Shown here: positions 27,393 to 36,715 of the stretch, one piece after another | How positions within the stretch are numbered: the stretch's first letter is position 1 | Layout: every line of letters starts with the position of its first letter | Assembly (NCBI RefSeq): GCF_001038425.2 | Contig: NZ_LDPV02000018.1 | Coordinates: 44,590-108,589 of the forward strand | DNA: 64,000 nt | Source: Ornithinibacillus contaminans | GTDB lineage: Bacteria > Bacillota > Bacilli > Bacillales > Amphibacillaceae | Direction: 5' to 3' | Made by a program: the position numbers and the translations under genes | The notes under the pieces: generated by a model | The model's input: only the letters and a program-made list of their open reading frames with translations | What the model was told of the DNA's origin: nothing | Databases searched by the model: none

Positions 27393-27456
27393 GGTCCATA
27401 GTTTCAATTGTACTTAACGCAACAACTGCCTTAGATTATTACAAGGGGGACGTAAA

Positions 27457-28158
27457 ATGGAAACCGTAAACCACATTACATGCGAGAAAAGATCCTATAC
27501 TCGAGATTTCCAGTCTCATCATCATGCGTTTGGACAATTTCTTTTTCCATTACAGGGATCATTAGATATCCAAATGCAGTGGCAAGAAATAAATCTGAAT
27601 GCCGATTATTGTTTCTATATTCCTCCGAACCTAGAACACAACTATCGTTCGATGGACCGGAATGAATTCTTAATAGTAGATATACCGCTGCACTATTTGC
27701 CTGACAATACCAGCGACATGTATATACGGTTGGATAAGCAGTGGAATGCTATCCGTTACTTGTTATTAGAAGAAACAGAGAACCATGATAACATGTCCTC
27801 TTTAGTAAATTTAACTCGATATGTTACGGACAAGCTTCAAACTTCTAATCCTCCTTCTATAGAATACATTCATCAACATTATAAGGAGGCTATTAGAATC
27901 GAAACGTTAGCCAGTATTGAGCATTACCATCCTGTGTATTACTCAGCATGGTTTAAGAAAAAAACAGGGAAAAGCCCTAAAGTATATATCACTGAGCTTC
28001 GTCTGAAAGAGGCGAAACATTTATTAACCTCAACAAATTGGTCCATATCAGATATTAGCGAGGAATTTCGATTTGAGAATTCTTCATCTTTCACAAGGTG
28101 GTTTGTCCAATGTACGGGCATCTCGCCACAAAAATACAGAAATCTTAATAATAGATAA
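27457..28158 (+). CDS. AraC-family transcriptional regulator
   Basis: 233 residues. N-terminal cupin-like sensor (HHHAFGQFLFPLQGSLDIQM, ADYCFYIPPNLEHNYRS), C-terminal double helix-turn-helix (TGKSPKVYITELRLKEAKHL and ISDISEEFRFENSSSFTRWF, then GISPQKYR). It binds a small ligand and DNA. The EamA transporter gene begins 91 bases later on the same strand and is the likely target. AAGGGGGACGTAAA precedes the ATG. Confidence 0.9.
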   Translation: METVNHITCEKRSYTRDFQSHHHAFGQFLFPLQGSLDIQMQWQEINLNADYCFYIPPNLEHNYRSMDRNEFLIVDIPLHYLPDNTSDMYIRLDKQWNAIRYLLLEETENHDNMSSLVNLTRYVTDKLQTSNPPSIEYIHQHYKEAIRIETLASIEHYHPVYYSAWFKKKTGKSPKVYITELRLKEAKHLLTSTNWSISDISEEFRFENSSSFTRWFVQCTGISPQKYRNLNNR

Positions 28159-28249
28159 AAAGGATATTAAACTCGGTAAAGAAAATTCTTATCAAATTTT
28201 CTATTATTGGCCTAGTTATTCTTTTTATCTTTTTTATTGAGGTGATGAC

Positions 28250-29143
28250 ATGAACGGAAGATGGGCTCCTTTTTTCGTCTTATTTGCTGCAATTCTTTGG
28301 GGCACAACGGGAACCACTCAAGATTTCGCTCCAGAAGCTGCACATCCATTCGCGATCGGGGCAACTCGCTTGGCAATAGGTGGGTTATTTTTAACAGGAA
28401 TTGTTCTGGTAACAGGGAAATTCAATTTTCAAAATTGGTCCATCAAGTCAACATTTATTGCTTCCTTATGTATGGCTTTATTTCAGCCATTATTTTTCTC
28501 CGCTGTTTCTATAACTGGCGTTGCCATTGGAACAGTAGTGGCGATTGGAAGTGCACCACTCTTCTCTGGTCTTGCAGAATGGGTATATGTAAAGATCCGC
28601 CCATCTAAAATTTGGTGGTACTCTACTTCTCTAGCAATAATTGGTTGCCTCATGCTATTTGTTAATAAAGAATCCGTTTCGGTAAATCCTGTTGGCATTC
28701 TGATGGCTCTTGGTGCTGGATTTTCATTTGCTTGTTATACCCTTGTAAGCAGAACACTAGTAAAAACCCATTCCTCATTAGCAGTAGTAGCAGTTGTTTT
28801 TACGCTTAGTGCTATGTTATTAGCGCCATTTCTATTCATCTTTGATATGTCTTGGCTAATGAGTTTTCGAGGGGTGGGGGTGAGTCTGCATCTTGGGATT
28901 ACAGCAACCGGAATTGCCTATTTCTTTTTTGCCAGAGGGCTCGTCCAGGTCTCTTCCTCAACTGCCGTCACGCTTTCGCTAGCTGAACCGTTAACCGCAG
29001 CAGTATTAGGTGTGTTCGTATTAGGCGAATACTTAACGGTTACTTCCTGGTTCGGGATTTTGTTATTGCTGTTGGGTATTGGTTTATTGTTAATGTCCAG
29101 TAAAAAACACGCAGTAAATAGGATAAGAACTAACAATTATTAA
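28250..29143 (+). CDS. EamA/DMT-family exporter
   Basis: 297 residues with ten predicted helices in two EamA repeats (helices from FFVLFAAILWGTTGTTQDF and from ILMALGAGFSFACYTLVSR). The end carries the typical TAVTLSLAEPLTAAVLGVFV then LGEYL. DMT carriers of this type export amino acids or metabolites. The AraC regulator upstream likely controls it. GAGGTGATGAC precedes the ATG. Confidence 0.9.
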   Translation: MNGRWAPFFVLFAAILWGTTGTTQDFAPEAAHPFAIGATRLAIGGLFLTGIVLVTGKFNFQNWSIKSTFIASLCMALFQPLFFSAVSITGVAIGTVVAIGSAPLFSGLAEWVYVKIRPSKIWWYSTSLAIIGCLMLFVNKESVSVNPVGILMALGAGFSFACYTLVSRTLVKTHSSLAVVAVVFTLSAMLLAPFLFIFDMSWLMSFRGVGVSLHLGITATGIAYFFFARGLVQVSSSTAVTLSLAEPLTAAVLGVFVLGEYLTVTSWFGILLLLLGIGLLLMSSKKHAVNRIRTNNY

Positions 29144-29299
29144 CTAGTGCGATAGTATAGAACGAACAATCCATTCCTGTCATTCGGACTACCGAATACT
29201 CTAGTTGGTGAAATGGTAAACAGTGCTTTTGATATTTGGACTTAGCGTGAGTCAATTGAAACTATTCATCGCTTTGATACGTCTATTTGATTAAAAGGG

Positions 29300-29767
29300 G
29301 TGAGTACAATTAGAAAAATTATTATTTCAATCATTATCCTTTTAGTGATTATTATTGGTTTGGTTGTCTTTATACCATTTTTTTCAGACCCAGACCTAGA
29401 ACCACCAATACCAACTGTAACAGTAGGACATACAGAAATTCCAACTACACAGGGTTCCTATTGTTGGGATGAGTTTTTATCAGCCCAGTGTGTAGATAAA
29501 GCTTATACAGGTCCACTGGACATGGCCAAAGAACATAAGCCCACTCTCGTATCTCCAAACGAGGAAATCAACATTATTTTTGAAAAGGAACCAATTTTAG
29601 GGACTCTAGAAGTAGAACAATGGATTGATAAAGATAACGTAGAACAGGTGGAAATAAAAAATAATACAATGGTTGTTCCAGCAGAAAAAGGAATATATGT
29701 CTATCATGTATTTGCTAATTGGGAGCAAGGGAACGTCGGTTATACGTTTTCTATTGAGGTAAAATAA
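29300..29767 (+). CDS. Membrane-anchored extracytoplasmic protein
   Basis: About 155 residues from GTG at 29300, or 152 from an ATT at 29309. One N-terminal membrane helix (IIISIIILLVIIIGLVVFIP), then an exported domain with a cysteine pair (YCWDEFLSAQC) and an Ig-like beta pattern ending YVYHVFANWEQGNVGYTFSIEV. The AAAGGGGTGA site sits on top of the GTG, which suits a start 9 bases later, where the codon is ATT instead of ATG. Family not recognised. Confidence 0.6.
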   Translation: MSTIRKIIISIIILLVIIIGLVVFIPFFSDPDLEPPIPTVTVGHTEIPTTQGSYCWDEFLSAQCVDKAYTGPLDMAKEHKPTLVSPNEEINIIFEKEPILGTLEVEQWIDKDNVEQVEIKNNTMVVPAEKGIYVYHVFANWEQGNVGYTFSIEVK

Positions 29768-29872
29768 AAGTTTAGTTCCTTCCGTAAACAGGTGAACAAC
29801 ACTTATCAAATAGACACAGACAATTTAATAAATCATCTCAATCCGTGTAATTATATAGTTGAGGTGAATATC

Positions 29873-30385
29873 ATGAGAAATTCAATAACTATTATTCTCG
29901 TTAGTTTTATAAGTGTTTATTTGTCCATTACAGTTCAAGCTGATGAAGACAATAATTTAGACGAACTATACTATTTCGACTCCCTTAATCAACTTAGTAA
30001 TAATATAAATCCAATATCCCAGTTGAGCTTCGAATTAAACCAACCAGATCGAAAAAAGCCTGAAAGTATCCCAGTAACTAAAAAACAACTAAAAAATGTA
30101 TTGATTGAACGATTAATAGATCCGATAAGTCAAGCTATTCACAATTATTACGGTGAAGATAAGCTCTGGTATAGAGGGCTAGAAAAAATCCTTCAAATTG
30201 CTGAGGATGAAAGTGACAATGCTTTTCTATTGACCGTTCAAGTTCAAACCTTTGAAGGTGCTCATAATCCACCATACGGGGAAGAAACAATAACATTTAA
30301 AATAAACGGCAGCGATATTAAGGTTGTTGAGTATAAACATAGGGATATTCCTAAAGAGGAATGGTTGAAATCCGGACTAAATTAA
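29873..30385 (+). CDS. Secreted DUF3888-like protein
   Basis: 170 residues from the ATG at 29873, which has GAGGTGAATATC upstream; the longer frame from 29792 has no such site. Signal peptide MRNSITIILVSFISVYLSIT with VQA cleavage. The mature domain (LKNVLIERLIDPISQAIHNY, YGEDKLWYRGLEKILQI, and VQTFEGAHNPPYGEETITFK) matches the pattern of the small secreted DUF3888 family of Bacillus. Function unknown. Confidence 0.65.
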   Translation: MRNSITIILVSFISVYLSITVQADEDNNLDELYYFDSLNQLSNNINPISQLSFELNQPDRKKPESIPVTKKQLKNVLIERLIDPISQAIHNYYGEDKLWYRGLEKILQIAEDESDNAFLLTVQVQTFEGAHNPPYGEETITFKINGSDIKVVEYKHRDIPKEEWLKSGLN

Positions 30386-30403
30386 GTTTCATTACGTGCG
30401 GTA

Positions 30404-30440
30404 ACACAAATAGCTTGAGGTCATCCCCAAGCTTTTGTGT
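30404..30440. terminator. Bidirectional terminator
   Basis: Stem ACACAAATAGCTTG with CAAGCTTTTGTGT, between convergent genes. Confidence 0.75.
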
Positions 30441-30485
30441 ATGTTTAGCATTACTATTTACTTCGCAAAACTCGAACCCCAAAAA

Positions 30486-31685
30486 TTAATCCTTCTCCGC
30501 CTTTGCCTCTTCAAAAGCATCCTTCACTCGCTTCAACAAATTACTATCCGTCAGTAGGCGATAGCCTGTTGCGGCAAGTACTTTTGCACCTTTGATAAGC
30601 GCGGCGTCACCTTCCGGGGATTTCGCAGCCTCTCTAAATTCATTCGTGTGGCCGATAAGATCGTCTGGGCCGATTTTAATGTGTGGATGAGCTGTTGGCA
30701 CCTCATAGCTGATATTGCCAGCGTCTGTTGAACCTTTACCTCTTCCCTTTTCTGTCCAAACTTTCTCGCCCACAGTTTCTAGCTCCTCTTTTAAAACGCT
30801 ATCCAGAACTGGGTTCAACACAAAGTCTTTTACTTCATTTTGGAATCGGTCAATTTTCACCGTTGCACCAGTTGCTAGTGCGGCACCTTCTGCGATGGCA
30901 CGTACCTTGTTGGAAACTTCCTCGGTTTTTTTCCATGATTCCGCACGAATATAGAATCTTGCTGCTGCATATTCAGGAATTATGTTCGGTGCGTCACCAC
31001 CATGGGTAATGATTCCATGAATCCGAACACTAGTAGGAAGCTGCTGGCGTAACGCATTAATCCCAACAAAAAGCTGAATCACGGCATCCAATGCATTGAT
31101 CCCTTTTTCAGGAGAACCAGATGCATGGGCAGCTTTTCCGTAAAAGTGAAAATCAAGTGGATCAACAGCAAGTGATTCACCGGTCAGGGAGGTTTTGCCC
31201 GATGGATGAATCATTAAAGCAGCATCGACTCCTTTTAAATATCCATGCTTCACAAAGCTACCCTTCGCACTACCATTTGGACCACCCTCTTCAGCAGGAG
31301 TGCCTAACACGATAACTTTTCCGCCAGTTTCTTCTAACGTCTCGGCAAGTGCAATCCCTGCTGCTACGCTTGTTGTGCCGATAATGTTATGACCACACGC
31401 ATGCCCTAATCCAGGAAGTGCGTCATACTCCGCCAGAAAGGCTACAGCCGGACCAGGTTTCCCACTGTCTTTTACCGCATAAAAAGATGTTTCATGTCCG
31501 GCAACAGCCGTGTCTACGCTAAACCCGGCATTTGTTAATGTTTCTACATGCTGTTTACTCGCAAAAAACTCCTGATTCCCTATTTCTGGGTTGGCATGGA
31601 TAACCTGGCTCGTTTCGATATAGGATGCTTTATTCGATTCAATCGATTGCTGAATTAATTCAATTCCAGTTAACGTTTTACTCAC
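30486..31685 (-). CDS. M20-family amidohydrolase (N-acyl amino acid deacylase type)
   Basis: 399 residues. M20D metal-site motifs: HANPEIGNQEF, GHACGHNIIGT, and the EEGGPNGSAKGSF acidic segment, plus the dimerisation lid KAAHASGSPEKGINALD. Members cleave N-acyl or p-aminobenzoyl amides of amino acids with a bound metal pair in the cytoplasm. It is the last gene of the SAM-riboswitch metNIQ operon, 13 bases after metQ, so an N-acylated methionine (or related sulfur compound) is the likely substrate. That link is inference. Confidence 0.88.
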   Translation of the reverse strand: MSKTLTGIELIQQSIESNKASYIETSQVIHANPEIGNQEFFASKQHVETLTNAGFSVDTAVAGHETSFYAVKDSGKPGPAVAFLAEYDALPGLGHACGHNIIGTTSVAAGIALAETLEETGGKVIVLGTPAEEGGPNGSAKGSFVKHGYLKGVDAALMIHPSGKTSLTGESLAVDPLDFHFYGKAAHASGSPEKGINALDAVIQLFVGINALRQQLPTSVRIHGIITHGGDAPNIIPEYAAARFYIRAESWKKTEEVSNKVRAIAEGAALATGATVKIDRFQNEVKDFVLNPVLDSVLKEELETVGEKVWTEKGRGKGSTDAGNISYEVPTAHPHIKIGPDDLIGHTNEFREAAKSPEGDAALIKGAKVLAATGYRLLTDSNLLKRVKDAFEEAKAEKD

Positions 31686-31698
31686 ATTAATCTCCTCC

Positions 31699-32559
31699 TT
31701 ATAGTCCGCTAAATTGTTCTAATAGCTCTTCTTTTGATAACTCAACCACAATGGAACCACCATTTGTATCAGCTTCGACTGCCTTCACAACTTCCTCGTC
31801 ATGGTACAGCTCAACAAGCTTTTGATAGATTTCATTATCTTTATCCTCTGCACGTGCTGCAAAGATGTTCACATAAGGTAATGTATTTGGATCGTTTCCA
31901 TCTTCTACATAAATTGGATCGTTCACTGGATCAAATCCTGCTTGCCCGGCAACACCATTATTGATAACAGATGCCGCTACATCCGGTAATACACGCGGCG
32001 TTTGTTGGGCAACAATCGGTAAAATGTCTAAGTTCTTCGGATTTTCTACGATTTTACTAGGGTCACCAAAAAGTCCAAAATCATCTGCCAATGTGATTAA
32101 GCCTGCTGATTCCAATAACTTTAACGCACGTGCTTGGTTAGAGGGGTCATCCGGTATTGCAATTTGGTCACCATCTTTAAGTTCACTGACATCCTTAATT
32201 TTTTCGGAATATAACCCCATCGGAGCAATGATAGTCGCGCCAATCGGAACTAAATCAAGATCATTTTCTTCGTTAAACTGCGATAGAAACGCAATATGCT
32301 GGAACGAATTAATATCAATTTCGCCATCTGCTAATGCTTGGTTCGGTAATGTGTAATCAGAGAACTCGATTAGCTCAATTTCAATTCCTTCTGCTTTCGC
32401 TTTTTCTTTTAGAATCGGCCATACTTCACCATCTGTCCCAGTTACACCGATCTTCACTTTTACGACATCCCCATCACCTGATGCGGAATCACTTCCACAC
32501 GCAGCAAGTGTCACCACTGCAATTAAAACTACTAAAATACTAATCCACTTTTTCATCAT
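31699..32559 (-). CDS. metQ: Methionine ABC transporter substrate-binding lipoprotein MetQ
   Basis: 286 residues. Lipobox TLAAC near residues 17-21, so it is anchored outside the membrane. NLPA-family motifs follow: VKIGVTGTDGEVWPILKEKA, the IELIEFSDYTLPNQALADGE block, and DINSFQHIAFL. It captures methionine for MetI/MetN. It sits between metI and the M20 gene on one transcript. Confidence 0.9.
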   Translation of the reverse strand: MMKKWISILVVLIAVVTLAACGSDSASGDGDVVKVKIGVTGTDGEVWPILKEKAKAEGIEIELIEFSDYTLPNQALADGEIDINSFQHIAFLSQFNEENDLDLVPIGATIIAPMGLYSEKIKDVSELKDGDQIAIPDDPSNQARALKLLESAGLITLADDFGLFGDPSKIVENPKNLDILPIVAQQTPRVLPDVAASVINNGVAGQAGFDPVNDPIYVEDGNDPNTLPYVNIFAARAEDKDNEIYQKLVELYHDEEVVKAVEADTNGGSIVVELSKEELLEQFSGL

Positions 32560-32598
32560 TCTGTCTCCCTTTTTTGTTAAATTTTTAGATAACTAGTT

Positions 32599-33261
32599 TT
32601 ACCTTCGCATGATCTTTCTCGATAATGTATTTCCAATCCACTGTGCGATTTGTACTAAAACAATAAGTATAATGACGGTTACTAGCATCACGCTTCCATC
32701 AAATCGTTGATAGCCATAGGTCATTGCAACATGACCTAAACCGCCGCCACCAACCGTACCCGCCATGGCGGAGAAATCGATTAGACTTACAGTTACAAAG
32801 GTCAAGCCTAAGATTAATGGCCCAAGCGCTTCTGGAATCAATACGGTAAAAATAATTCTTAGTGGGCTGGCACCCATTGCCTTCGCTGCCTCAATTACGC
32901 CAGCATCAATGCTTACTAGGTTATTCTCTACTACCCTCGCAATGCCGAATGATGCGGCAATGGTCATCGGGAAAATGGCTGCCCATGTCCCTATTGTTGT
33001 ACCGATTACCGCTCTTGTTAATGGACTGATTGCCACTAAGAAAATGATAAACGGCACCGGGCGAATAATATTAATCAATAAGTTTAGTAATTGGAACAAA
33101 AATTTGTTCTCTAAAATGTTGCCTCTTCGTGTAACAAATAATAGTAACCCAATCGTTATTCCGAGAATAGAACCTAATATAAGGGTCATGATGACCATCA
33201 CAATTGTTTCACCGGTGGATTCAACGATCCTCGGCCAAAATGTACTCCAGTCTACTTTCAT
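32599..33261 (-). CDS. metI: Methionine ABC transporter permease MetI
   Basis: 220 residues with five membrane helices. The EAA loop reads VIEAAKAMGASPLRIIFTVL, contacting the ATPase; the RPVPFIIFLVAISPLTRAVI segment is characteristic of MetI. It overlaps the metN end by 4 bases. Confidence 0.93.
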   Translation of the reverse strand: MKVDWSTFWPRIVESTGETIVMVIMTLILGSILGITIGLLLFVTRRGNILENKFLFQLLNLLINIIRPVPFIIFLVAISPLTRAVIGTTIGTWAAIFPMTIAASFGIARVVENNLVSIDAGVIEAAKAMGASPLRIIFTVLIPEALGPLILGLTFVTVSLIDFSAMAGTVGGGGLGHVAMTYGYQRFDGSVMLVTVIILIVLVQIAQWIGNTLSRKIMRR

Positions 33262-34277
33262 GAAATCATCACCTCCTCTAATGCTACAATTTCTTCTAAT
33301 GCCGAAAGCACATTAGAAACATTGCTTTTAGGTCCTTCAAATGATACAAGCAGATTTCCATATAATTTCTCCTGAAGCTCTCGAACAGATCCGTAAACAA
33401 TATTGACATCGACATCAAATTTTCGTGTAACACGAGATAGCACCGGATCACTTGCCACTTCCCCTTTAAAAATAACCCGATATAAATTCTTCCCGCCTTT
33501 TCTTCTCCATTCCTCTAGCAGCGCGGCAGATGGTCTATCCTGTTGCACCGATTGAATAAAGCGCTGGGTGGTAAGATGCTGTGGATTGGTAAATACATCA
33601 AATACCGAATCCGATTCAATTACCTCTCCCTCTTCCATAACCGCTACTCGGTCACATATTGCTTGGATGACATGCATCTCATGTGTGATGAGTAGAATGG
33701 TAATCCCTAAATCCTTATTTACCTTTTTCAACAAGCGAAGAATTTCGCCTGTTGTATCCGGGTCCAGTGCTGAGGTTGCCTCATCACAAATTAAAATATC
33801 AGGTGAGGTAGCTAGCGCCCTTGCAATGCCTACCCGCTGTTTTTGTCCACCAGATAATTGCTCTGGATAATCGCTCGCCTTATCTGTCAAACCAACAAAG
33901 CGAAGAAGCTCCGCAACTCTCTCCTTAATTTCCTTTTTCGGCATTCCGGCAAGTTTCAATGGATACGCCACATTCCCAGCAACCGTTCTAGAAGAGAATA
34001 AGTTAAAGTTTTGGAAAATCATTCCGATTCTTCTCCGCAACTTGCGGACATCTTTTTGTGAGAGTGACCCAACGTCCACTCCTTGCACCTGAACACTCCC
34101 ATTCGTTGGACTCTCCAACAAATTAACAAGTCGTAGTAAGGTGCTTTTTCCTGCTCCACTAAACCCGATGATTCCAAAAATCTCACCTTGCTCAATGGTT
34201 AGGGAAACATCTTTCACCGCATTAACCTCACGACCCCCAACCTTGAATGTTTTCGATATATTCCGAAATTCAATCAT
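33258..34277 (-). CDS. metN: Methionine ABC transporter ATPase MetN
   Basis: 339 residues. Walker A GFSGAGKST, Q-loop MIFQNFNLFSSRTV, signature LSGGQKQRVGIARAL, Walker B ILICDEATSALDP, and switch LLITHEM. The C-terminal NIL domain (from about residue 260) is the methionine-sensing part that trans-inhibits uptake when cytoplasmic methionine is high. First gene of the metN-metI-metQ-M20 operon under a SAM-I riboswitch. Confidence 0.95.
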   Translation of the reverse strand: MIEFRNISKTFKVGGREVNAVKDVSLTIEQGEIFGIIGFSGAGKSTLLRLVNLLESPTNGSVQVQGVDVGSLSQKDVRKLRRRIGMIFQNFNLFSSRTVAGNVAYPLKLAGMPKKEIKERVAELLRFVGLTDKASDYPEQLSGGQKQRVGIARALATSPDILICDEATSALDPDTTGEILRLLKKVNKDLGITILLITHEMHVIQAICDRVAVMEEGEVIESDSVFDVFTNPQHLTTQRFIQSVQQDRPSAALLEEWRRKGGKNLYRVIFKGEVASDPVLSRVTRKFDVDVNIVYGSVRELQEKLYGNLLVSFEGPKSNVSNVLSALEEIVALEEVMIS

Positions 34278-34342
34278 ATACTTCTCAACTCCCTTTAAAA
34301 AATCAAACGAAAAAGACCTTCCCTTTTTCTCTTATCCATAAG

Positions 34343-34494
34343 AAAAAAGGAAGGTCTCCAAGTATGTAAGAAACGACTTCCTTCTCATCTTTCAAATGTG
34401 TAAAACATTTGCAGGAATTGGCACAGTGTTAATCGAAATTAACCCGCTGCCGAGACGTCGTAGGGCCTGTCCCTCGGTCTCTCTGGATAAGAAG
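34343..34494 (-). promoter_or_regulatory. SAM-I (S-box) riboswitch of the met operon
   Basis: The minus strand reads CTTATCCAGAGAGACCGAGG, then GGCCCTACGACGTCTCGGCAGCGGG, CTGTGCCAATTCCTGC, and AAAGATGAGAAG, the S-box core in order (34494-34381). A terminator using AAGGAAGTC and GACCTTCCTTTTTT follows (34384-34343). SAM binding stops transcription into metN. Confidence 0.96.
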
Positions 34495-34623
34495 AAATTT
34501 TTCATATTCACTTTTTGGTAAGTTATGATAATTACTATAGTGGCTATTTAAATTAATGTCAACAACTTTTTTAAATATTTATTTTTTGGGTTTTTTGGTG
34601 GTAAACTACAGCCTAACAAAAAC

Positions 34624-34668
34624 AAACACTCATTTAGAATAGTCTAGGCTATTTTAGAATGAGTGTTT
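34624..34668. terminator. Hairpin terminator after the lipoprotein gene
   Basis: Stem AAACACTCATT with AATGAGTGTTT; an inner stem AGAATAG/CTATTTT extends it. Confidence 0.7.
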
Positions 34669-34734
34669 CAAAACAAGGCTAAGCAGTTCAATTTGGTTCC
34701 GTGTTATTTTTTCATAAGATTTTTATAGTCTTCC

Positions 34735-35796
34735 TTATTCTACTAACTGATAACCATATCCTTCTAAGAGTTTTTCTACAGATTCTAATGAATATGTATT
34801 ATCATACGTATCCGAATAATCATTTATATCCGCAACATTCGCCTTATTATCCCCATCAAGAATAATATCTGTGTATCCATAAATTGCAGTAAATGTATCT
34901 TCTAATTCCCCTTTTGATCCGTATTTCTTAATTGTATATACATTCACTAATGTACCATTACTAGGTGAGCTTCCCCAGAAAGAACTCGAATCTTCATCTC
35001 TTTCGAATTGTCTATAGTATGTATTTCCCTTAATAATTTCGTATTTATAGAAACCATATGATGAATCTTGATATTCTCTGTTTATCCCTTCACTTATTAA
35101 TCGTTCTATATCCTCTAAATTCACGATATCAGAAGGTTTCTCTGCGACAACATCTAAACCGGTAGCTTTAAATTCCGCCTTTCCTTCACCTGTAAGCACA
35201 TAACCAAGTGATGCTAAAGAGTCTCTAGCTGTTTCAGTCAAACCAACGACGACAGTATCACCATTTTTTATCTCACCATCTTGAGTCGATTCAAACGATA
35301 ATCCACTTAAATCATCACTAAAGGTAGAATCAATCTTGAGTGTTCCTTTTCCACTAACGCCATTGAAATTAACGACAACGTTTTTCTCAATTTCTTCATC
35401 ACTTAACTTTTCTGGTTCCTCAAGACCCGAAACAGTAACCTTTAGTTCATCTTTTGTTTTTAGTTTTTTCGTTTTATCATCATTCACCTTCAGTTTAACA
35501 ATGACGTCATCCCCGTTAGATAAATCTGTGTCGTTATCTAATTCCACACTATAAGAAGACAGCATATCATCTATCTCATTAAGCGTCTCTGGATCAAGGT
35601 CGAAAACATTTTCTGATACCTCGAAAGTATCTTTAACTAATTGTTCTTCATCAACTTCATATGTGGCTGTTCCCATTGTGTCGTACCCTTCAAAGTGAAC
35701 TTCTACATAATCTGATAATTCCGCTTTTGAACCACATGCTGCTAGGAACATCATTACCCCTAAAGCAACGACGATTTTCAAAACTCTCTTCTTCAA
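34735..35796 (-). CDS. Lipoprotein with repeated beta domains, unknown function
   Basis: 353 residues from a TTG at 35796, selected because GGGAGGAAG lies 5 bases before it and the signal peptide (KKRVLKIVVALGVMMFLAAC) begins there. The lipobox is FLAAC. The exported part has two or three similar acidic beta units built on the pattern VxFxGxxxxGTAxYxVD and DxVxVKL (VEVHFEGYDTMGTATYEVD; VVNFNGVSGKGTLKIDST), typical of surface lipoproteins. Highly acidic. Family not assigned. Confidence 0.75.
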   Translation of the reverse strand: MKKRVLKIVVALGVMMFLAACGSKAELSDYVEVHFEGYDTMGTATYEVDEEQLVKDTFEVSENVFDLDPETLNEIDDMLSSYSVELDNDTDLSNGDDVIVKLKVNDDKTKKLKTKDELKVTVSGLEEPEKLSDEEIEKNVVVNFNGVSGKGTLKIDSTFSDDLSGLSFESTQDGEIKNGDTVVVGLTETARDSLASLGYVLTGEGKAEFKATGLDVVAEKPSDIVNLEDIERLISEGINREYQDSSYGFYKYEIIKGNTYYRQFERDEDSSSFWGSSPSNGTLVNVYTIKKYGSKGELEDTFTAIYGYTDIILDGDNKANVADINDYSDTYDNTYSLESVEKLLEGYGYQLVE

Positions 35797-35981
35797 TTTT
35801 ACTTCCTCCCAATCAAATATAATAATATTATAGAAACACAAGTCCCAAATACATGGAATATTATACCATAAATATACGACAATTTTCTTATTTTTGTAGT
35901 TATTTAAAAAGAACTAAAACTAGGTTTTCTGATTTTGTCCTCATCATTTCTGTTATTTAGCGACATCATGTTTTTGTTCTA

Positions 35982-36035
35982 TTGTAATAAAACTCTAATT
36001 AGAATATAATCTAATTAGAAATATATCTAATTAGA
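35982..36035 (+). promoter_or_regulatory. Promoter with three tandem TCTAATTAGA operators
   Basis: TTGTAA (35982-35987) and TATAAT (36005-36010) are spaced 17 bases apart. Three perfect 10-bp palindromes TCTAATTAGA lie at 35994-36003, 36010-36019 and 36026-36035, exactly 16 bases apart. The first sits in the promoter spacer and the second starts on the last base of the -10 box, a layout that fits repression by the ArsR-type protein encoded next. Confidence 0.85.
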
Positions 36036-36050
36036 TGGGTGGTTACCTTC

Positions 36051-36620
36051 ATGCAGTTAGATCGGATTGTAAATTTCCATAAAACAATTGGGGATAAAAC
36101 CAGGATTCAAATAATCGAATTATTAAAAGATGGTCCATTACACGGGCAGGCATTAGCGGGGAAATTGGGCTTGACGCCCCCCACTATTTCTTACCATGTA
36201 ACAAAGTTAAGAGAAATAGATATCATTTATCAACGACGCGATAAGAACACCATCTATTTTCATCTAAATGAAAAAAAGCTTGAATCCATGGCTACTGCAA
36301 TATTGCAAATAAGGGGTGAGAAAATGGAATCAATGACTATTTCAAACGATGAGAAGTACAAGGTCATTACAAATTTCTTTGATGAGCGTGGCAGACTTAA
36401 AAACATTCCTGCTCAACACAAGAAAAAGCTCATTGTCCTCGAGCATCTTGTTAAAGGATTAAAAGTTGGCAAAATCTATCCAGAAAAAGAAATAAATGAA
36501 TACATTAAACAATTCCATGAGGATTATGCAACGATTCGCCGAGAGTTCATTACTTGTCATTTTATGAATCGGGAAAACGGGGAATATCAACTAAATCCGA
36601 AAGAATTATGGCTGGTTTAA
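36051..36620 (+). CDS. ArsR-family regulator with C-terminal DUF2087
   Basis: 189 residues from the ATG at 36051. N-terminal winged helix (GDKTRIQIIELLKDGPLHGQ, KLGLTPPTISYHVTKLREI), C-terminal DUF2087 module (LKNIPAQHKKKLIVLEHLVK, then KIYPEKEINEYIKQFHEDYA and RREFITCHFMNREN). No metal-binding cysteines in the helix region. It likely binds the three palindromes upstream (autoregulation) and a fourth before the MFS gene. Confidence 0.88.
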   Translation: MQLDRIVNFHKTIGDKTRIQIIELLKDGPLHGQALAGKLGLTPPTISYHVTKLREIDIIYQRRDKNTIYFHLNEKKLESMATAILQIRGEKMESMTISNDEKYKVITNFFDERGRLKNIPAQHKKKLIVLEHLVKGLKVGKIYPEKEINEYIKQFHEDYATIRREFITCHFMNRENGEYQLNPKELWLV

Positions 36621-36639
36621 CATAGTAAAACAATCAGAG

Positions 36640-36670
36640 CCTTGACTTTCCGCTCGAAAGTCAAGGTTTT
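36640..36670 (+). terminator. Terminator or attenuator between regulator and MFS gene
   Basis: Stem CCTTGACTTTC with GAAAGTCAAGG and then TTTTCTCT. Confidence 0.75.
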
Positions 36671-36680
36671 CTCTAACGAA

Positions 36681-36690
36681 ACTAATTAGA
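36681..36690 (+). promoter_or_regulatory. Fourth operator copy before the MFS gene
   Basis: ACTAATTAGA differs by one base from the three upstream palindromes and is 26 bases before the MFS start, so the same repressor may act here too. Confidence 0.6.
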
Positions 36691-36715
36691 TGGATATGAA
36701 AGTAGGTAGGGGGAT

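Noticed and set aside
32765..33316. 183-codon plus-strand ORF across metI
   Set aside because: Antisense to metI, whose motifs are intact; no independent support.
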